6,848 nucleotides of DNA from an uncultured Desulfobacterium sp. (GCA_937124525.1 CAKZLA010000160.1:1-6848), one strand, 5' to 3'. Positions 1-6,694 are shown, counted from the first letter of the stretch. Notes: generated by a model not told the origin, from the letters alone. Numbers and translations are program-made.

Positions 1-177
1 TATCGGGCTTTGCGTGACTAAATTTTAATATTATTCATAACTGTTATCAAGAGCTTATACTTTCCTTGCCAACGTCCTGATTGCTCGATCATAGATTAAA
101 CTCTGATGGAGGTGCCAAATCTTGAGCAAAGGAATATGATGGTTTGGACACCCCAATTCTGAGGCTTTAGGCAATAA
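1..177. other. Upstream non-coding stretch, no gene seen
   Basis: I see no convincing coding region, RNA gene or strong promoter here. A stop codon (TAA, 175-177) lies in frame directly before the ATG of the next gene, so that gene cannot extend leftwards. The stretch is AT-rich near 20-40. A weak sigma-70-like pair (TTGCCA at 67-72, a 17-base spacer, then a poor -10 around 90-95) exists but is not strong enough to call. The end of a gene lying outside the window cannot be excluded. Confidence 0.5.
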
Positions 178-768
178 ATGGATAGACACTTGATCGAAGA
201 ATGCGCCAAATTGCGAAAAGTACTAATTTACATTCTGGCAGTGCTCTGTGCTGGTATTGCTTGTACTGAGCATTGCTTTGCATTCGATCTGACCAGCCTT
301 ACCGCCCGGGTCGAAAAAGCCCTTCCGGAAAACTGGGAGATTATAGAAGCCGAGTCCGGGATTGTCCCCAGATGGGCGAAGTCTCAAGAAACCTGCACCA
401 GACTGACCTTGGCAGGCCCTGTAAAATCAGGCTATCGATTTTTTGATGACCGTCATCAGCTGATCCTCTATCAGGATACTCACCGAGAAGCCGTACACCT
501 TTGGATTGTCGAACCTGGCTACAATTCTGGGTGGACCCTTTTAGAACGAATCAAGAACCTATTTCGGGTTTGCCCTTCCTTTCAGCCGAAAAAAGTGACC
601 GACAAAAATTTCAAAGTTTTCGGGATTAACGGCTGGCATATATTTGACCACTCCTATACCAAAAAATCACCAAAAGGAACCCTTGAGGCTCGATTCAAGG
701 CAACCGACACCAGTTGGCCCGGCTGGAAGAGAGACCTGGAAACTGCTTTTCAATATGTGGACAAATAG
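178..768 (+). CDS. Putative exported protein of unknown function
   Basis: I do not recognise this 196-residue protein. Its N-terminus reads as a Sec signal peptide with a long n-region: basic residues K11, R13 and K14, a hydrophobic core at about 15-28, and a possible signal peptidase I site after the C-F-A at 33-35. No clear lipobox is visible. The mature part has no membrane segment, is rich in aromatic residues and has two cysteines (C73, C132) that could form a disulfide in the periplasm. The start is bounded by an in-frame TAA immediately upstream. AGG at 169-171, six bases before the ATG, is a weak ribosome site. A TTG at codon 12 (211) would give a more ordinary signal peptide and is a real alternative. 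The 121-base gap to the next gene shows no clear terminator. Coding is supported by the signal-peptide pattern and length; function is unknown. Confidence 0.7.
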   Translation: MDRHLIEECAKLRKVLIYILAVLCAGIACTEHCFAFDLTSLTARVEKALPENWEIIEAESGIVPRWAKSQETCTRLTLAGPVKSGYRFFDDRHQLILYQDTHREAVHLWIVEPGYNSGWTLLERIKNLFRVCPSFQPKKVTDKNFKVFGINGWHIFDHSYTKKSPKGTLEARFKATDTSWPGWKRDLETAFQYVDK

Positions 769-860
769 CGGTTGAAAGAGGTTTGGTTTACGTTTCCGGC
801 CCTTTTGGAAAAAATCAACAAGCCAAATGAAGCGGATGAAACTGCTTATTGGGGAAATTT

Positions 861-893
861 ATGCCCTTAACAAATTGGGATAATTATCAATGA
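861..893 (+). CDS. Possible 10-residue leader peptide coupled to the SEC-C gene
   Basis: A tiny reading frame, [10 protein letters not shown], is preceded by GGGGA at 851-855, five bases before its ATG. That is a better ribosome site than the one for the downstream gene (GGGA at 877-880, nine bases away). Its TGA stop overlaps the ATG of the SEC-C gene in the four-base ATGA arrangement (890-893), typical of translational coupling. It may be a leader that delivers ribosomes to the SEC-C start, or simply chance. No regulatory codon run (for example repeated Trp or His) or attenuator stem is visible, so this is tentative. Confidence 0.25.
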   Translation: MPLTNWDNYQ

Positions 894-1177
894 AGAAAAT
901 CAAAAGGAATGATCTTTGTCCTTGTGGAAGCGGGAAAAAATATAAAAAATGCTGCCTGTTGCAGCAAACAACGGGTCGCCGCATATCGTGGACAGAGAAT
1001 GATGGCATCCATTTTGTTGCGCCAGGATCTCCTCCTACTCCAGGGGAATTAGAAAAAATGACGAAGGAATATCAAAAAAGAGTACGCAATTCACCACTGT
1101 GGGATGAAATGGTTAAAAAATACGGGAAAGAGAAAGCAGAAAAATTATTAAAAGAATTCAAGGCTGAATCTCGTTGA
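890..1177 (+). CDS. Small SEC-C motif (zinc-binding) protein
   Basis: This 95-residue protein starts with a textbook SEC-C motif: [17 protein letters not shown] at residues 6-22, with the four metal ligands C10, C12, C21 and C22. The motif was named from the C-terminus of SecA, where it binds zinc and contacts SecB, but it is also widespread in small stand-alone proteins of unknown role. The rest is a short linker (residues 30-52, Gly/Pro-rich around 45-52) and a charged, Lys/Glu-rich C-terminal half (53-95) that is probably helical. There is no signal peptide or membrane segment, so it is probably cytoplasmic. The start is fixed by the motif so close to the N-terminus. It may be translationally coupled to the tiny frame at 861-893. 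It is read towards hdrB on the opposite strand, so no link to the Hdr genes is implied. The motif is certain; the role is unknown. Confidence 0.9.
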   Translation: MKKIKRNDLCPCGSGKKYKKCCLLQQTTGRRISWTENDGIHFVAPGSPPTPGELEKMTKEYQKRVRNSPLWDEMVKKYGKEKAEKLLKEFKAESR

Positions 1178-1180
1178 CAC

Positions 1181-1214
1181 GCAGTTTACAACTGCTTGAA
1201 CGCTTATCAGCGTT
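1181..1214 (+). terminator. Two tandem short hairpins after the SEC-C stop (weak terminator candidate)
   Basis: Three bases after the TGA of the SEC-C gene there is a perfect 6-bp stem with a 3-base loop (GCAGTT-TAC-AACTGC, 1181-1195). It is followed after three bases by a second perfect 6-bp stem with a 4-base loop (AACGCT-TATC-AGCGTT, 1199-1214). Neither is followed by a T-run (the sequence continues GAACAAAAAC), so classical Rho-independent termination is doubtful. They may instead protect the 3' end of the mRNA. Confidence 0.3.
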
Positions 1215-1265
1215 GAACAAAAACATGCAGCGGACAGAGGAGCTTGCTTTTACATAGTCAGTTTG

Positions 1266-1424
1266 CTGATCCTAACTTTTTGTGTTGAAATTAACCATAG
1301 GGCTGAAATATGCTCAGTATTTCGATATGATTGTTATATTAGTGCCGAATATTATGCTATTTTTCATCTTAAAAAGACCCGAAAAGTCGTTATTTAAAAT
1401 TTCAACACAAAGAGTTAGAGTCAG
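1266..1424. mobile_element. MITE-like element with 27-bp terminal inverted repeats
   Basis: The left arm (1266-1292) and right arm (1398-1424) are inverted copies of each other matching at 24 of 27 positions, including a perfect 14-bp inner core (TTTGTGTTGAAATT at 1279-1292 against AATTTCAACACAAA at 1398-1411). They enclose 105 AT-rich bases with no credible gene, giving a 159-bp unit. Long terminal inverted repeats around a short non-coding core, sitting between convergent genes, is the layout of a miniature inverted-repeat transposable element or internally deleted insertion sequence. No target-site duplication is visible next to the arms, and I cannot name a parent IS family. A large structured RNA or protein-binding palindrome is the alternative. 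Confidence 0.45.
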
Positions 1425-1586
1425 GAATTTTCAAGAAAAAATCCCAAAAAAAACTTCACCCCCAAATCCGTTATAATCAGAATATTTTTATTATTAATAC
1501 GTCCAACAGACAATGCAAAGGTCAGCAAGAAGTTCGATGGTCCTCCGTGCGAAGCTTTTGAGATGATTAAGAATGAGCGTTTGCCG

Positions 1587-2450
1587 TTACAATGCCTCCA
1601 GAAAGGTTTCAGCAACGGCAAGATTCTTGTGAAGCATTACGGCTTCCGCCGAAAGCCCCATGGCAAGACCAAGAATCTGGGGCAGATACAGCACGGTGAT
1701 GGAGAGATCTTCATTTGTTCCCCTGGCAACTGATTTCTGGAATCCCTCCAGATTCATCTGACACATGGGGCACACCGTGACAATTGCATCGGCCCCCCGG
1801 GCATCCATCAAAATATTCTGCACCAGCTGACCTGCCACCTCCCGCTTGGTGTTCATGCCGGAAGCACCACAGCAGGTAGCCGCCGAATTCCAGGGAAAGA
1901 TTGTGGCACCGCATGCCTCGATAAGGGGTGTCATGGTGGTGGGTTCCTCCGGGTCATCAAACCCGCCATAGGGTCGCAGACACTGACACCCATAATAGGG
2001 GGCGACTTTAAGCCCTTCCAGTGGATTGATCACCAGTTCTGAAATTTTTGCAGCCCCGATATCATGGGCCAGCACATCCAGCAAATGGCGAACCTGTCGG
2101 GTTCCTTTTATGCTTAGATCATCCACGGCCAGGACTTCATTAATGCGCTTGCTGAGGTTTTCGTCCACGTCTCGTTCCTTCATCACCTTTTTAAGGTTCA
2201 GATAACAGGCGCTGCATGGCACCAGAATATCACCGGCTTCCTTGATTTTTTCAGCCAGGGCAATATTCCTGGCAGGCAGCACAAAGGAGAGCAACTCGCT
2301 CATGGGTTCAGCAGCTGTGGCACCGCAGCAGTTCCAGTCTTCAATGTCAATGAGTGCTCCCCCCAGTTCTGCCATAAGTGCCCGGGTGGCACCATCATAT
2401 TCAACGGCAGACCCTTCAAGGGAACATCCTGGATAATAAATATATTTCAT
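1587..2450 (-). CDS. hdrB: CoB-CoM heterodisulfide reductase-like subunit B (HdrB, two CCG domains)
   Basis: HdrB is the catalytic subunit where disulfide substrates are reduced by non-cubane iron-sulfur clusters held by paired CCG domains. Both CCG motifs are complete. The first has C9, C41-C42 and C79-x2-C82, with 31 and 36 residues between the groups; the second has C155, C193-C194 and C227-x2-C230, with 37 and 32 between. At 287 residues it has the usual HdrB length. There is no signal peptide or membrane segment, so it acts in the cytoplasm. AGGAGAG at 2454-2460, three bases before the ATG, supports the start. It is last in the block, 32 bases after hdrC, so co-transcription is very likely. 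In methanogens the substrate is CoM-S-S-CoB; bacteria such as sulfate reducers lack that compound as far as is known, so the real disulfide (or other acceptor) here is unknown. An extra cysteine, C157, sits two residues after C155. Confidence 0.93.
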   Translation of the reverse strand: MKYIYYPGCSLEGSAVEYDGATRALMAELGGALIDIEDWNCCGATAAEPMSELLSFVLPARNIALAEKIKEAGDILVPCSACYLNLKKVMKERDVDENLSKRINEVLAVDDLSIKGTRQVRHLLDVLAHDIGAAKISELVINPLEGLKVAPYYGCQCLRPYGGFDDPEEPTTMTPLIEACGATIFPWNSAATCCGASGMNTKREVAGQLVQNILMDARGADAIVTVCPMCQMNLEGFQKSVARGTNEDLSITVLYLPQILGLAMGLSAEAVMLHKNLAVAETFLEAL

Positions 2451-2482
2451 GGTCTCTCCTCGTCAGTCATAAGTTTTCCAGC

Positions 2483-3028
2483 TTATTCTTGCCATGGCTC
2501 TGGTTGTCTCTCCTCAATTTCCTTTACTTTCTGGAACAGTCGGTCCAGGTTGGACCCATCTGCACGGGATGGCAGTTGAATGGCCACCTTGTTCTTTTTC
2601 ATAAGCTTTAACCCGATACCGGCAAACTCCAGGGGCAGCAGTGGATTTTTCATGGCCATGAAATAAAGGGTCATGAATTCACTCTCCCGGACCCTGCCAT
2701 GGCGGCGGACGCTTTCCATGAAACTGCCATAAAAGGCGGCTCCTTTCTTGTATCCAGGACTTTTTGCTTTAAATGCCTGTTCTTTTAAAAGAGACATAAC
2801 CCGGGTCAGGGGCAACCCTCTGGGACATCTTAATGTGCAGAAATAACAGGTGGAACACAGCGAAAATGTGGTGCTGTTAAATATATCTTCGGTGCGATCC
2901 ATGAGCACCAGACGCCACAGCTTCCGGGGAGGCATATCCATGGCAAAGGCATTGGGGCAGGATGCCGTGCAGGTACCACATTGCATACAGGTACTGAGTA
3001 ACTCCTTTATGTGGGTTGTGGTGATCAT
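2483..3028 (-). CDS. hdrC: Heterodisulfide reductase-like subunit C (HdrC, 2x[4Fe-4S])
   Basis: HdrC is the electron relay between HdrA and HdrB. The 181-residue protein carries two 4Fe-4S motifs: C14-x2-C17-x2-C20-x3-C24-P and C58-x2-C61-x2-C64-x3-C68-P. The spacing and the helical C-terminal part (about 75-181) are those of the family, and the length is normal. It lacks the transmembrane cytochrome-like segments of membrane-bound relatives (HdrE, QmoC, DsrM), so this is the soluble HdrABC type. The ATG at 3028 is followed within 14 residues by the first cluster motif; a purine-rich site (AAGG, 3040-3043) lies 11 bases upstream, a rather long spacing. It is separated from hdrA by 164 bases and from hdrB by only 32. 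Confidence 0.93.
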   Translation of the reverse strand: MITTTHIKELLSTCMQCGTCTASCPNAFAMDMPPRKLWRLVLMDRTEDIFNSTTFSLCSTCYFCTLRCPRGLPLTRVMSLLKEQAFKAKSPGYKKGAAFYGSFMESVRRHGRVRESEFMTLYFMAMKNPLLPLEFAGIGLKLMKKNKVAIQLPSRADGSNLDRLFQKVKEIEERQPEPWQE

Positions 3029-3192
3029 ATTTTTATGTTCCTTTCTTTTTCTATATGAAAATGTGGGGTTGCCGATGAATAATACCCCTCGACGTTCCCG
3101 TTCCGGTCAGGCCAGCCTACGGGGCGGCATTATGCCAGTGTACCATTTGTTATCTCGGTGGACTTCATATCTTTCCAAATGCCCATAAAAAT
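3029..3192 (-). other. hdrA-hdrC spacer with an imperfect GC-rich inverted repeat
   Basis: This spacer is long compared with the 32-base hdrC-hdrB gap. No credible gene is seen in it; an 18-codon frame at 3130-3186 (minus) lacks a ribosome site. The middle part (about 3078-3135) is more GC-rich than its edges. Its ends pair imperfectly: ATAAT and CCCC on one side, separated by four bases, against GGGG and ATTAT on the other, separated by one base. It could be an mRNA processing or stability element that sets different levels of HdrA and HdrBC, or a dispersed intergenic repeat. Confidence 0.3.
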
Positions 3193-6100
3193 TTAGAAAC
3201 CAATGGCAGCATCAATGATATCCAGCATCTGTCGATCCTTGAATCCATTTAAAAAAGATGCGCTGCTGGGGCAGATGGAAGCACAGGCCCCGCACCCTTG
3301 GCACATGACGGGATCCACCTCAACCACCATGAGTTCCGAATTAAGACTTCTGGCCCCATAGGGACAGGCCCCGATACACAGTTCACAAAGGCTGCACAAT
3401 GTGGTTTTAACGCCTGCGGTGACCGTTGCCGCCATTAAGGTGTTTTTGCTCAATATGCGTAAGGCCCGCACCGCCGATGCCTCCGCTGATGCCATACTCT
3501 CTTCCACGGTGCGGGGTCCCAGTGCCATGCCGCAGGCAAATACCCCCTCTTTGATGCTGTCCACGGGTCTGAATTTGTCATCGGCCTGGTGAAAAAAGCC
3601 ATACTCATCCAGATCAACATTCATTATTTGGGCAGGTGAACCAGCCCGGGAGGGCACCACTCCGGTGGCCAGCACCAGTCGCTTGGGTTCTATCTCAAGG
3701 GTTTCATGGATAATGGGCTCAAAAATTTCCACGGTCACACCGTCATCGGTGACACGGACTTGGGGTTTTTTATCCAGGGTATATTGAATGAAAATAATGC
3801 CCGCGGCCCTGGCTTCATTAAAAAAAGGCTCGGCAAATCCATGGGTCATCATATCCCGATACAGCACAAAAATATGCATGTCAGGGTTTTGTTTTTTCAT
3901 GGAAAGGGCATGTTTCAGTGCCGAGGTGCAGCAGATACGGCTGCAATACGCCTTGTGATCATCCCTGCAATCCACACACTGGATCATCACCATACAATCC
4001 ACATCTGCCATGCCAGACCCATCGCCCTCCATGGATTGTTCCAACTCCTTCAGTGTTATAATGGACGAATGCTTCCCATATCCCATGGATTCGGTGACGG
4101 CTTCTTGCCCGCCTGTGGCCAGGATGGTGACGCCGTGCTCCACTATTCTGACCTCCCCTTTTTCAGGTTCAATGGTGGAGACAAAATGGCCCACATGGCC
4201 AAAGGTGTCCGCAACGGCGGCATTGGTGATGAGTTGAATGCGGGGATGGGCTTTCATTTCCCTTGTGCTCTCTTCCAAAATAGATGAAAAATCTGTTCCG
4301 GTTATATTCTTTTTCAACCATTGGAGATTGCCCCCGGGATTTTGGTCTTTCTCCACCACAATCACATTAATATTATTCTGGGCCAGGGCCAGGGCGGCGG
4401 TCATGCCAGCAATGCCAGCCCCCACCACCAAGGCTGTTTTTTCAACGATTCTGGGTACAGTGGTGTCCGGGGTTCTATGACGAATGCCAGTAAGGGCCAT
4501 CCCCACTTTTGAACGGGCATCATCAGCAGAATCCTTAAAGATATCCACCACATCAAAATAATGGGGATGCAATGCCATGTGATGGGAGAGATCTTTGATT
4601 TTCTTTAAAAAAAGGTGGGGAAGACAGGCCGCCACCACCACCCGATTTATCTTAAGTGGCATCACTTTTGATAGAAAATCATCCCACCCTTCCCGGGTGC
4701 ACAGTTTTTTGGCAATAATGCAATGGGACACATGGGGAAGGCTCTCAAATTGTTTTGCCATTTCTTCAACAGCCATTTCATTGTCATTGGCAGCGCAATG
4801 GCACAGCACCAACGCCGTTGATGGCAGTTCCATGGACACATCCCGGTATGTGACCCCCTCTTTTTGTGAGGCCTTTTCCACCGTGGACAAAGTGTTTTGC
4901 AACAGGGTTAGCGCCCTTAAACTGGCAGACGATGCATGGATAAGGGTATCATGGATATCCATGGGGCCCAAAAAACTGCCCCCGGCAAAAACACCCCGTC
5001 CGGGTGTGGGGGGAAAATCCATGGCAGGAAATCCGTAAGAATTTAATGGAATATTCCCCATGTCACAAAGGTGGACCATATTTTTAACCGGCCTCACCCC
5101 CACGGAAAGCACCACCATGTCAAAGAGTTCATCTGTTTTATCGGTGAACATATCTGCCACATAAATTCGCAGCTTCCCCAGGGCCTCATCCCATCGAACG
5201 GAATGGGGCCGGGCCCGTTTCAGGATCACCTGGTGATCCTCCAGGGCCTTGGCTTTATAGGCTTCAAAGGATTTGCCAAAACAGCGCATATCCATGTAAT
5301 AAATAACGGTTTCAATGGCATGCTGGGATTTCTCCCGGGTGAGCACTGCCTCCTTTAAGGCATGCATGCAGCAGATGGAAGAACAATAAGGCGCATCATT
5401 TTGAAGGGTACGTGACCCCACACATTGAATCCAGGCAATCCTCTCCGGGGCCTTGCCATTGGAGGGGCGCAGCAGCTGGCCCCCGGTGGGACCGGTGCCG
5501 CTGATAAGCCGTTCAAATTCCTGCCCTGTGACCACATCGGGATATACGCCATGGCCATAGGTATTTTTCCCTGTGGCGGGGTCATAAAAATCAGTACCGC
5601 AGGTGAGAATCACCGTGGCGATTTCCATTGAAACCTGGGTCATCTTCAGGGGTTTATTCTCCTGATAAAGGCCATCCACCAGGGCCACAACCGTGTCCGG
5701 CTCAAAGGGTTTCACAATGTACTCAAGGGCTCCCCGGGTCAGGGTCTCCACAGCGGTTTCCACCGTGGCATAGGCCGTCATCATTATCACTTTGAGATCC
5801 GCATGTGTGGCTTTCACCTGTTTTAATACTTCAGTGCCATCCATGTGACCCATTTTAATGTCCAGAAACATCAAATCATAAGAACTTTCTGCCACTTTTT
5901 CCAGGGCTGTGGCACCGGAGTCTGCCATGTCAACGGTGTAGCCTTCAAATTCAAACCACTCTTTCATGGAATCCCGGACAATAAGTTCGTCATCCACCAC
6001 CAGAATACGAAAACTTTTCCGGGGATCTTTGGGAAGGGTGATGGCAGCCACCGGGCATACAGGCTCACATGCCCCGCACAGGGTGCAGGCATCCATATCA

Positions 6101-6579
6101 ATGGTATAGATATTGGGAAGGGCATGGGGCAGTGGCAAATGAGCCGCCTTTTGTTGTCCCATGTTCAGGTTAAACCCGTTGGGAATGTCCATGGGACACA
6201 CGGCAGCACATTCTCCGCACCCATTGCACTTCTCAGGATCAATGACCTTTATCTTCTGGTCTAAATGGGCGATGTAGTTTCCTGCCTCTCCCTCAAGATC
6301 CGCCAGACTGGTGGAGAGCATCAGATCAATATTCTCGTGGAATAATCCCCGTCTCAAACAAAACTGGGTGGACTGGTCCCGTTCCACCAGGGGCAGCATC
6401 CGGCACATGCCGCACCCGTCGGTGGGGAATTGATAATCCAGCCGGGACAGAATGCCACCCATATGGGTGGAGGTCTCTATCAGTGTGACATGGTGACCGG
6501 CCTCTGCCAGATCAAGTGCCGATCGGATGCCAGCAATGCCTGCCCCTACCACCAGTGCGTTTCCCTGTTTTTGAGTCAT
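3193..6579 (-). CDS. hdrA: Fused double HdrA with inserted response-regulator receiver domain
   Basis: This 1128-residue protein is about twice the size of a simple HdrA, the FAD subunit that carries out flavin-based electron bifurcation in Hdr complexes. Module 1 (1-575): an FAD-binding GAGIAG at 12-17 with E35, then the HdrA-type FPTDGCGMCR at 51-60. Next come two 4Fe-4S motifs (C118/C121/C124/C128 and C165/C168/C171/C175), a receiver domain (190-308), and the HdrA cluster motif C386, C399, C403-C404. Module 2 (585-1128): an HdrA N-terminal domain with C593, C595, C627 and C652, then a second GAGIAG at 720-725 with E743. C868, C879, C883-C884 follow, and the C-terminus has two 4Fe-4S motifs (C1062/C1065/C1068/C1072 and C1093/C1096/C1099/C1103). 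Seven clusters and two FAD are predicted. TGAGG at 6586-6590 supports the ATG. There is no signal peptide, so it is cytoplasmic. It heads the hdrA-hdrC-hdrB block. Bifurcation and phosphorelay control are inferred from family knowledge. Confidence 0.95.
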   Translation of the reverse strand: MTQKQGNALVVGAGIAGIRSALDLAEAGHHVTLIETSTHMGGILSRLDYQFPTDGCGMCRMLPLVERDQSTQFCLRRGLFHENIDLMLSTSLADLEGEAGNYIAHLDQKIKVIDPEKCNGCGECAAVCPMDIPNGFNLNMGQQKAAHLPLPHALPNIYTIDMDACTLCGACEPVCPVAAITLPKDPRKSFRILVVDDELIVRDSMKEWFEFEGYTVDMADSGATALEKVAESSYDLMFLDIKMGHMDGTEVLKQVKATHADLKVIMMTAYATVETAVETLTRGALEYIVKPFEPDTVVALVDGLYQENKPLKMTQVSMEIATVILTCGTDFYDPATGKNTYGHGVYPDVVTGQEFERLISGTGPTGGQLLRPSNGKAPERIAWIQCVGSRTLQNDAPYCSSICCMHALKEAVLTREKSQHAIETVIYYMDMRCFGKSFEAYKAKALEDHQVILKRARPHSVRWDEALGKLRIYVADMFTDKTDELFDMVVLSVGVRPVKNMVHLCDMGNIPLNSYGFPAMDFPPTPGRGVFAGGSFLGPMDIHDTLIHASSASLRALTLLQNTLSTVEKASQKEGVTYRDVSMELPSTALVLCHCAANDNEMAVEEMAKQFESLPHVSHCIIAKKLCTREGWDDFLSKVMPLKINRVVVAACLPHLFLKKIKDLSHHMALHPHYFDVVDIFKDSADDARSKVGMALTGIRHRTPDTTVPRIVEKTALVVGAGIAGMTAALALAQNNINVIVVEKDQNPGGNLQWLKKNITGTDFSSILEESTREMKAHPRIQLITNAAVADTFGHVGHFVSTIEPEKGEVRIVEHGVTILATGGQEAVTESMGYGKHSSIITLKELEQSMEGDGSGMADVDCMVMIQCVDCRDDHKAYCSRICCTSALKHALSMKKQNPDMHIFVLYRDMMTHGFAEPFFNEARAAGIIFIQYTLDKKPQVRVTDDGVTVEIFEPIIHETLEIEPKRLVLATGVVPSRAGSPAQIMNVDLDEYGFFHQADDKFRPVDSIKEGVFACGMALGPRTVEESMASAEASAVRALRILSKNTLMAATVTAGVKTTLCSLCELCIGACPYGARSLNSELMVVEVDPVMCQGCGACASICPSSASFLNGFKDRQMLDIIDAAIGF
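5656..6012 (-). other. Receiver (CheY-like) domain inserted in HdrA module 1
   Basis: Residues 190-308 of HdrA form a full response-regulator receiver. They contain the acidic pair D196-D197 after RILVV, the phospho-acceptor D240 in MFLD, the switch threonine T268 in MMTAY, and the conserved K290 in YIVKPF. This set is complete, so phosphorylation by a histidine kinase is chemically plausible. It begins directly after the second ferredoxin motif (C175) and ends where HdrA sequence resumes at about 313-330 (ATVILTCGTDFYDP). It is therefore an insertion inside the flavoprotein fold and not a terminal fusion. The sequence style is closest to NtrC-family receivers. No output DNA-binding domain is attached; the flavoprotein itself would be the output. 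Confidence 0.93.
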
Positions 6580-6585
6580 AAGTTA

Positions 6586-6590
6586 CCTCA
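6586..6590 (-). promoter_or_regulatory. Ribosome binding site of hdrA
   Basis: TGAGG on the minus strand lies six bases before the ATG at 6579 and fixes this start. The FAD-binding motif begins 11 residues in, as expected for a native N-terminus of this fold. Confidence 0.75.
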
Positions 6591-6599
6591 ATTCTCTAT

Positions 6600-6694
6600 T
6601 TTTATAAGAAACTCAGTCCAATGATTTGTAATAACTGGAGTTTCGATATTTGTTGTGGGTAGGCCAGATCCCCAATACGGTCTGCCCGTGGCAG
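6600..6694. repeat. Tandem 95-bp repeat, unit 1 (hdrA-proximal)
   Basis: This 95-bp unit is repeated immediately to the right as 6695-6788, with four substitutions and one missing base. It contains two inverted repeats: 7-bp arms GAAACTC (6608-6614) and GAGTTTC (6638-6644), and a tight 5-bp hairpin CTGCC-CGT-GGCAG (6682-6694). It lies directly upstream of hdrA and probably overlaps its promoter or leader. Confidence 0.9.
6601..6631 (-). promoter_or_regulatory. Possible hdrA promoter inside repeat unit 1
   Basis: On the minus strand, TATAAA (6601-6606) resembles a sigma-70 -10 box at a position that would give a very short leader before the TGAGG ribosome site. Only poor -35 candidates exist upstream (TACAAA or TTACAA, spacing 18-19). 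The same TATAAA occurs in the second repeat copy. No sigma-54 -24/-12 element was found. This is a weak call. Confidence 0.25.

Larger units (their letters stand above)
1178..1586. other. Convergent intergenic region with hairpins and a MITE-like element
   Basis: This 409-base gap lies between the 3' ends of the SEC-C gene (plus) and hdrB (minus). It holds two small hairpins just after the SEC-C stop, then a 159-base AT-rich segment bounded by long inverted repeats, then about 160 bases (1425-1586) with no recognised feature. Frames crossing it are short, begin with poor starts and lack ribosome sites; I call none as a gene. Homopolymer runs occur at 1434-1450, but no stem followed by a T-run that would be a clear intrinsic terminator for hdrB could be found. 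Confidence 0.6.

Noticed and set aside
150..1265. Integron gene cassettes (two small genes, TTTAGGC before the first start, hairpins after the second gene)
   Set aside because: No matching inverse core site or attC-type paired arms could be found around either gene, and TTTAGGC departs from the GTTRRRY core.
1282..1476. A 64-codon plus-strand frame in the convergent gap
   Set aside because: It starts with GTG inside the left inverted repeat, has no clear ribosome site, crosses the right repeat and has no recognisable motif. It is best explained by AT-rich non-coding DNA.
1511..1620. A plus-strand frame that could be a vestige of a transposase
   Set aside because: The frame is open but continues antisense into hdrB, and its peptide does not match any transposase motif I know.
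1421..1621. A 66-codon minus-strand frame overlapping the hdrB 3' end
   Set aside because: It overlaps the well-supported end of hdrB in another frame, lacks a ribosome site and has no family motif.
3706..4287. A 193-codon plus-strand frame, with several other plus-strand frames across 3401-6264
   Set aside because: All lie antisense to hdrA, whose motifs are complete and continuous. They are shadows with no domains or ribosome sites.
3193..6579. Identification as QmoA/QmoB of the sulfate-reduction Qmo complex
   Set aside because: The partner genes here are soluble HdrC and HdrB, not a membrane-spanning QmoC. There is no MvhD domain as in QmoB, and no apr or sat gene is in the window.
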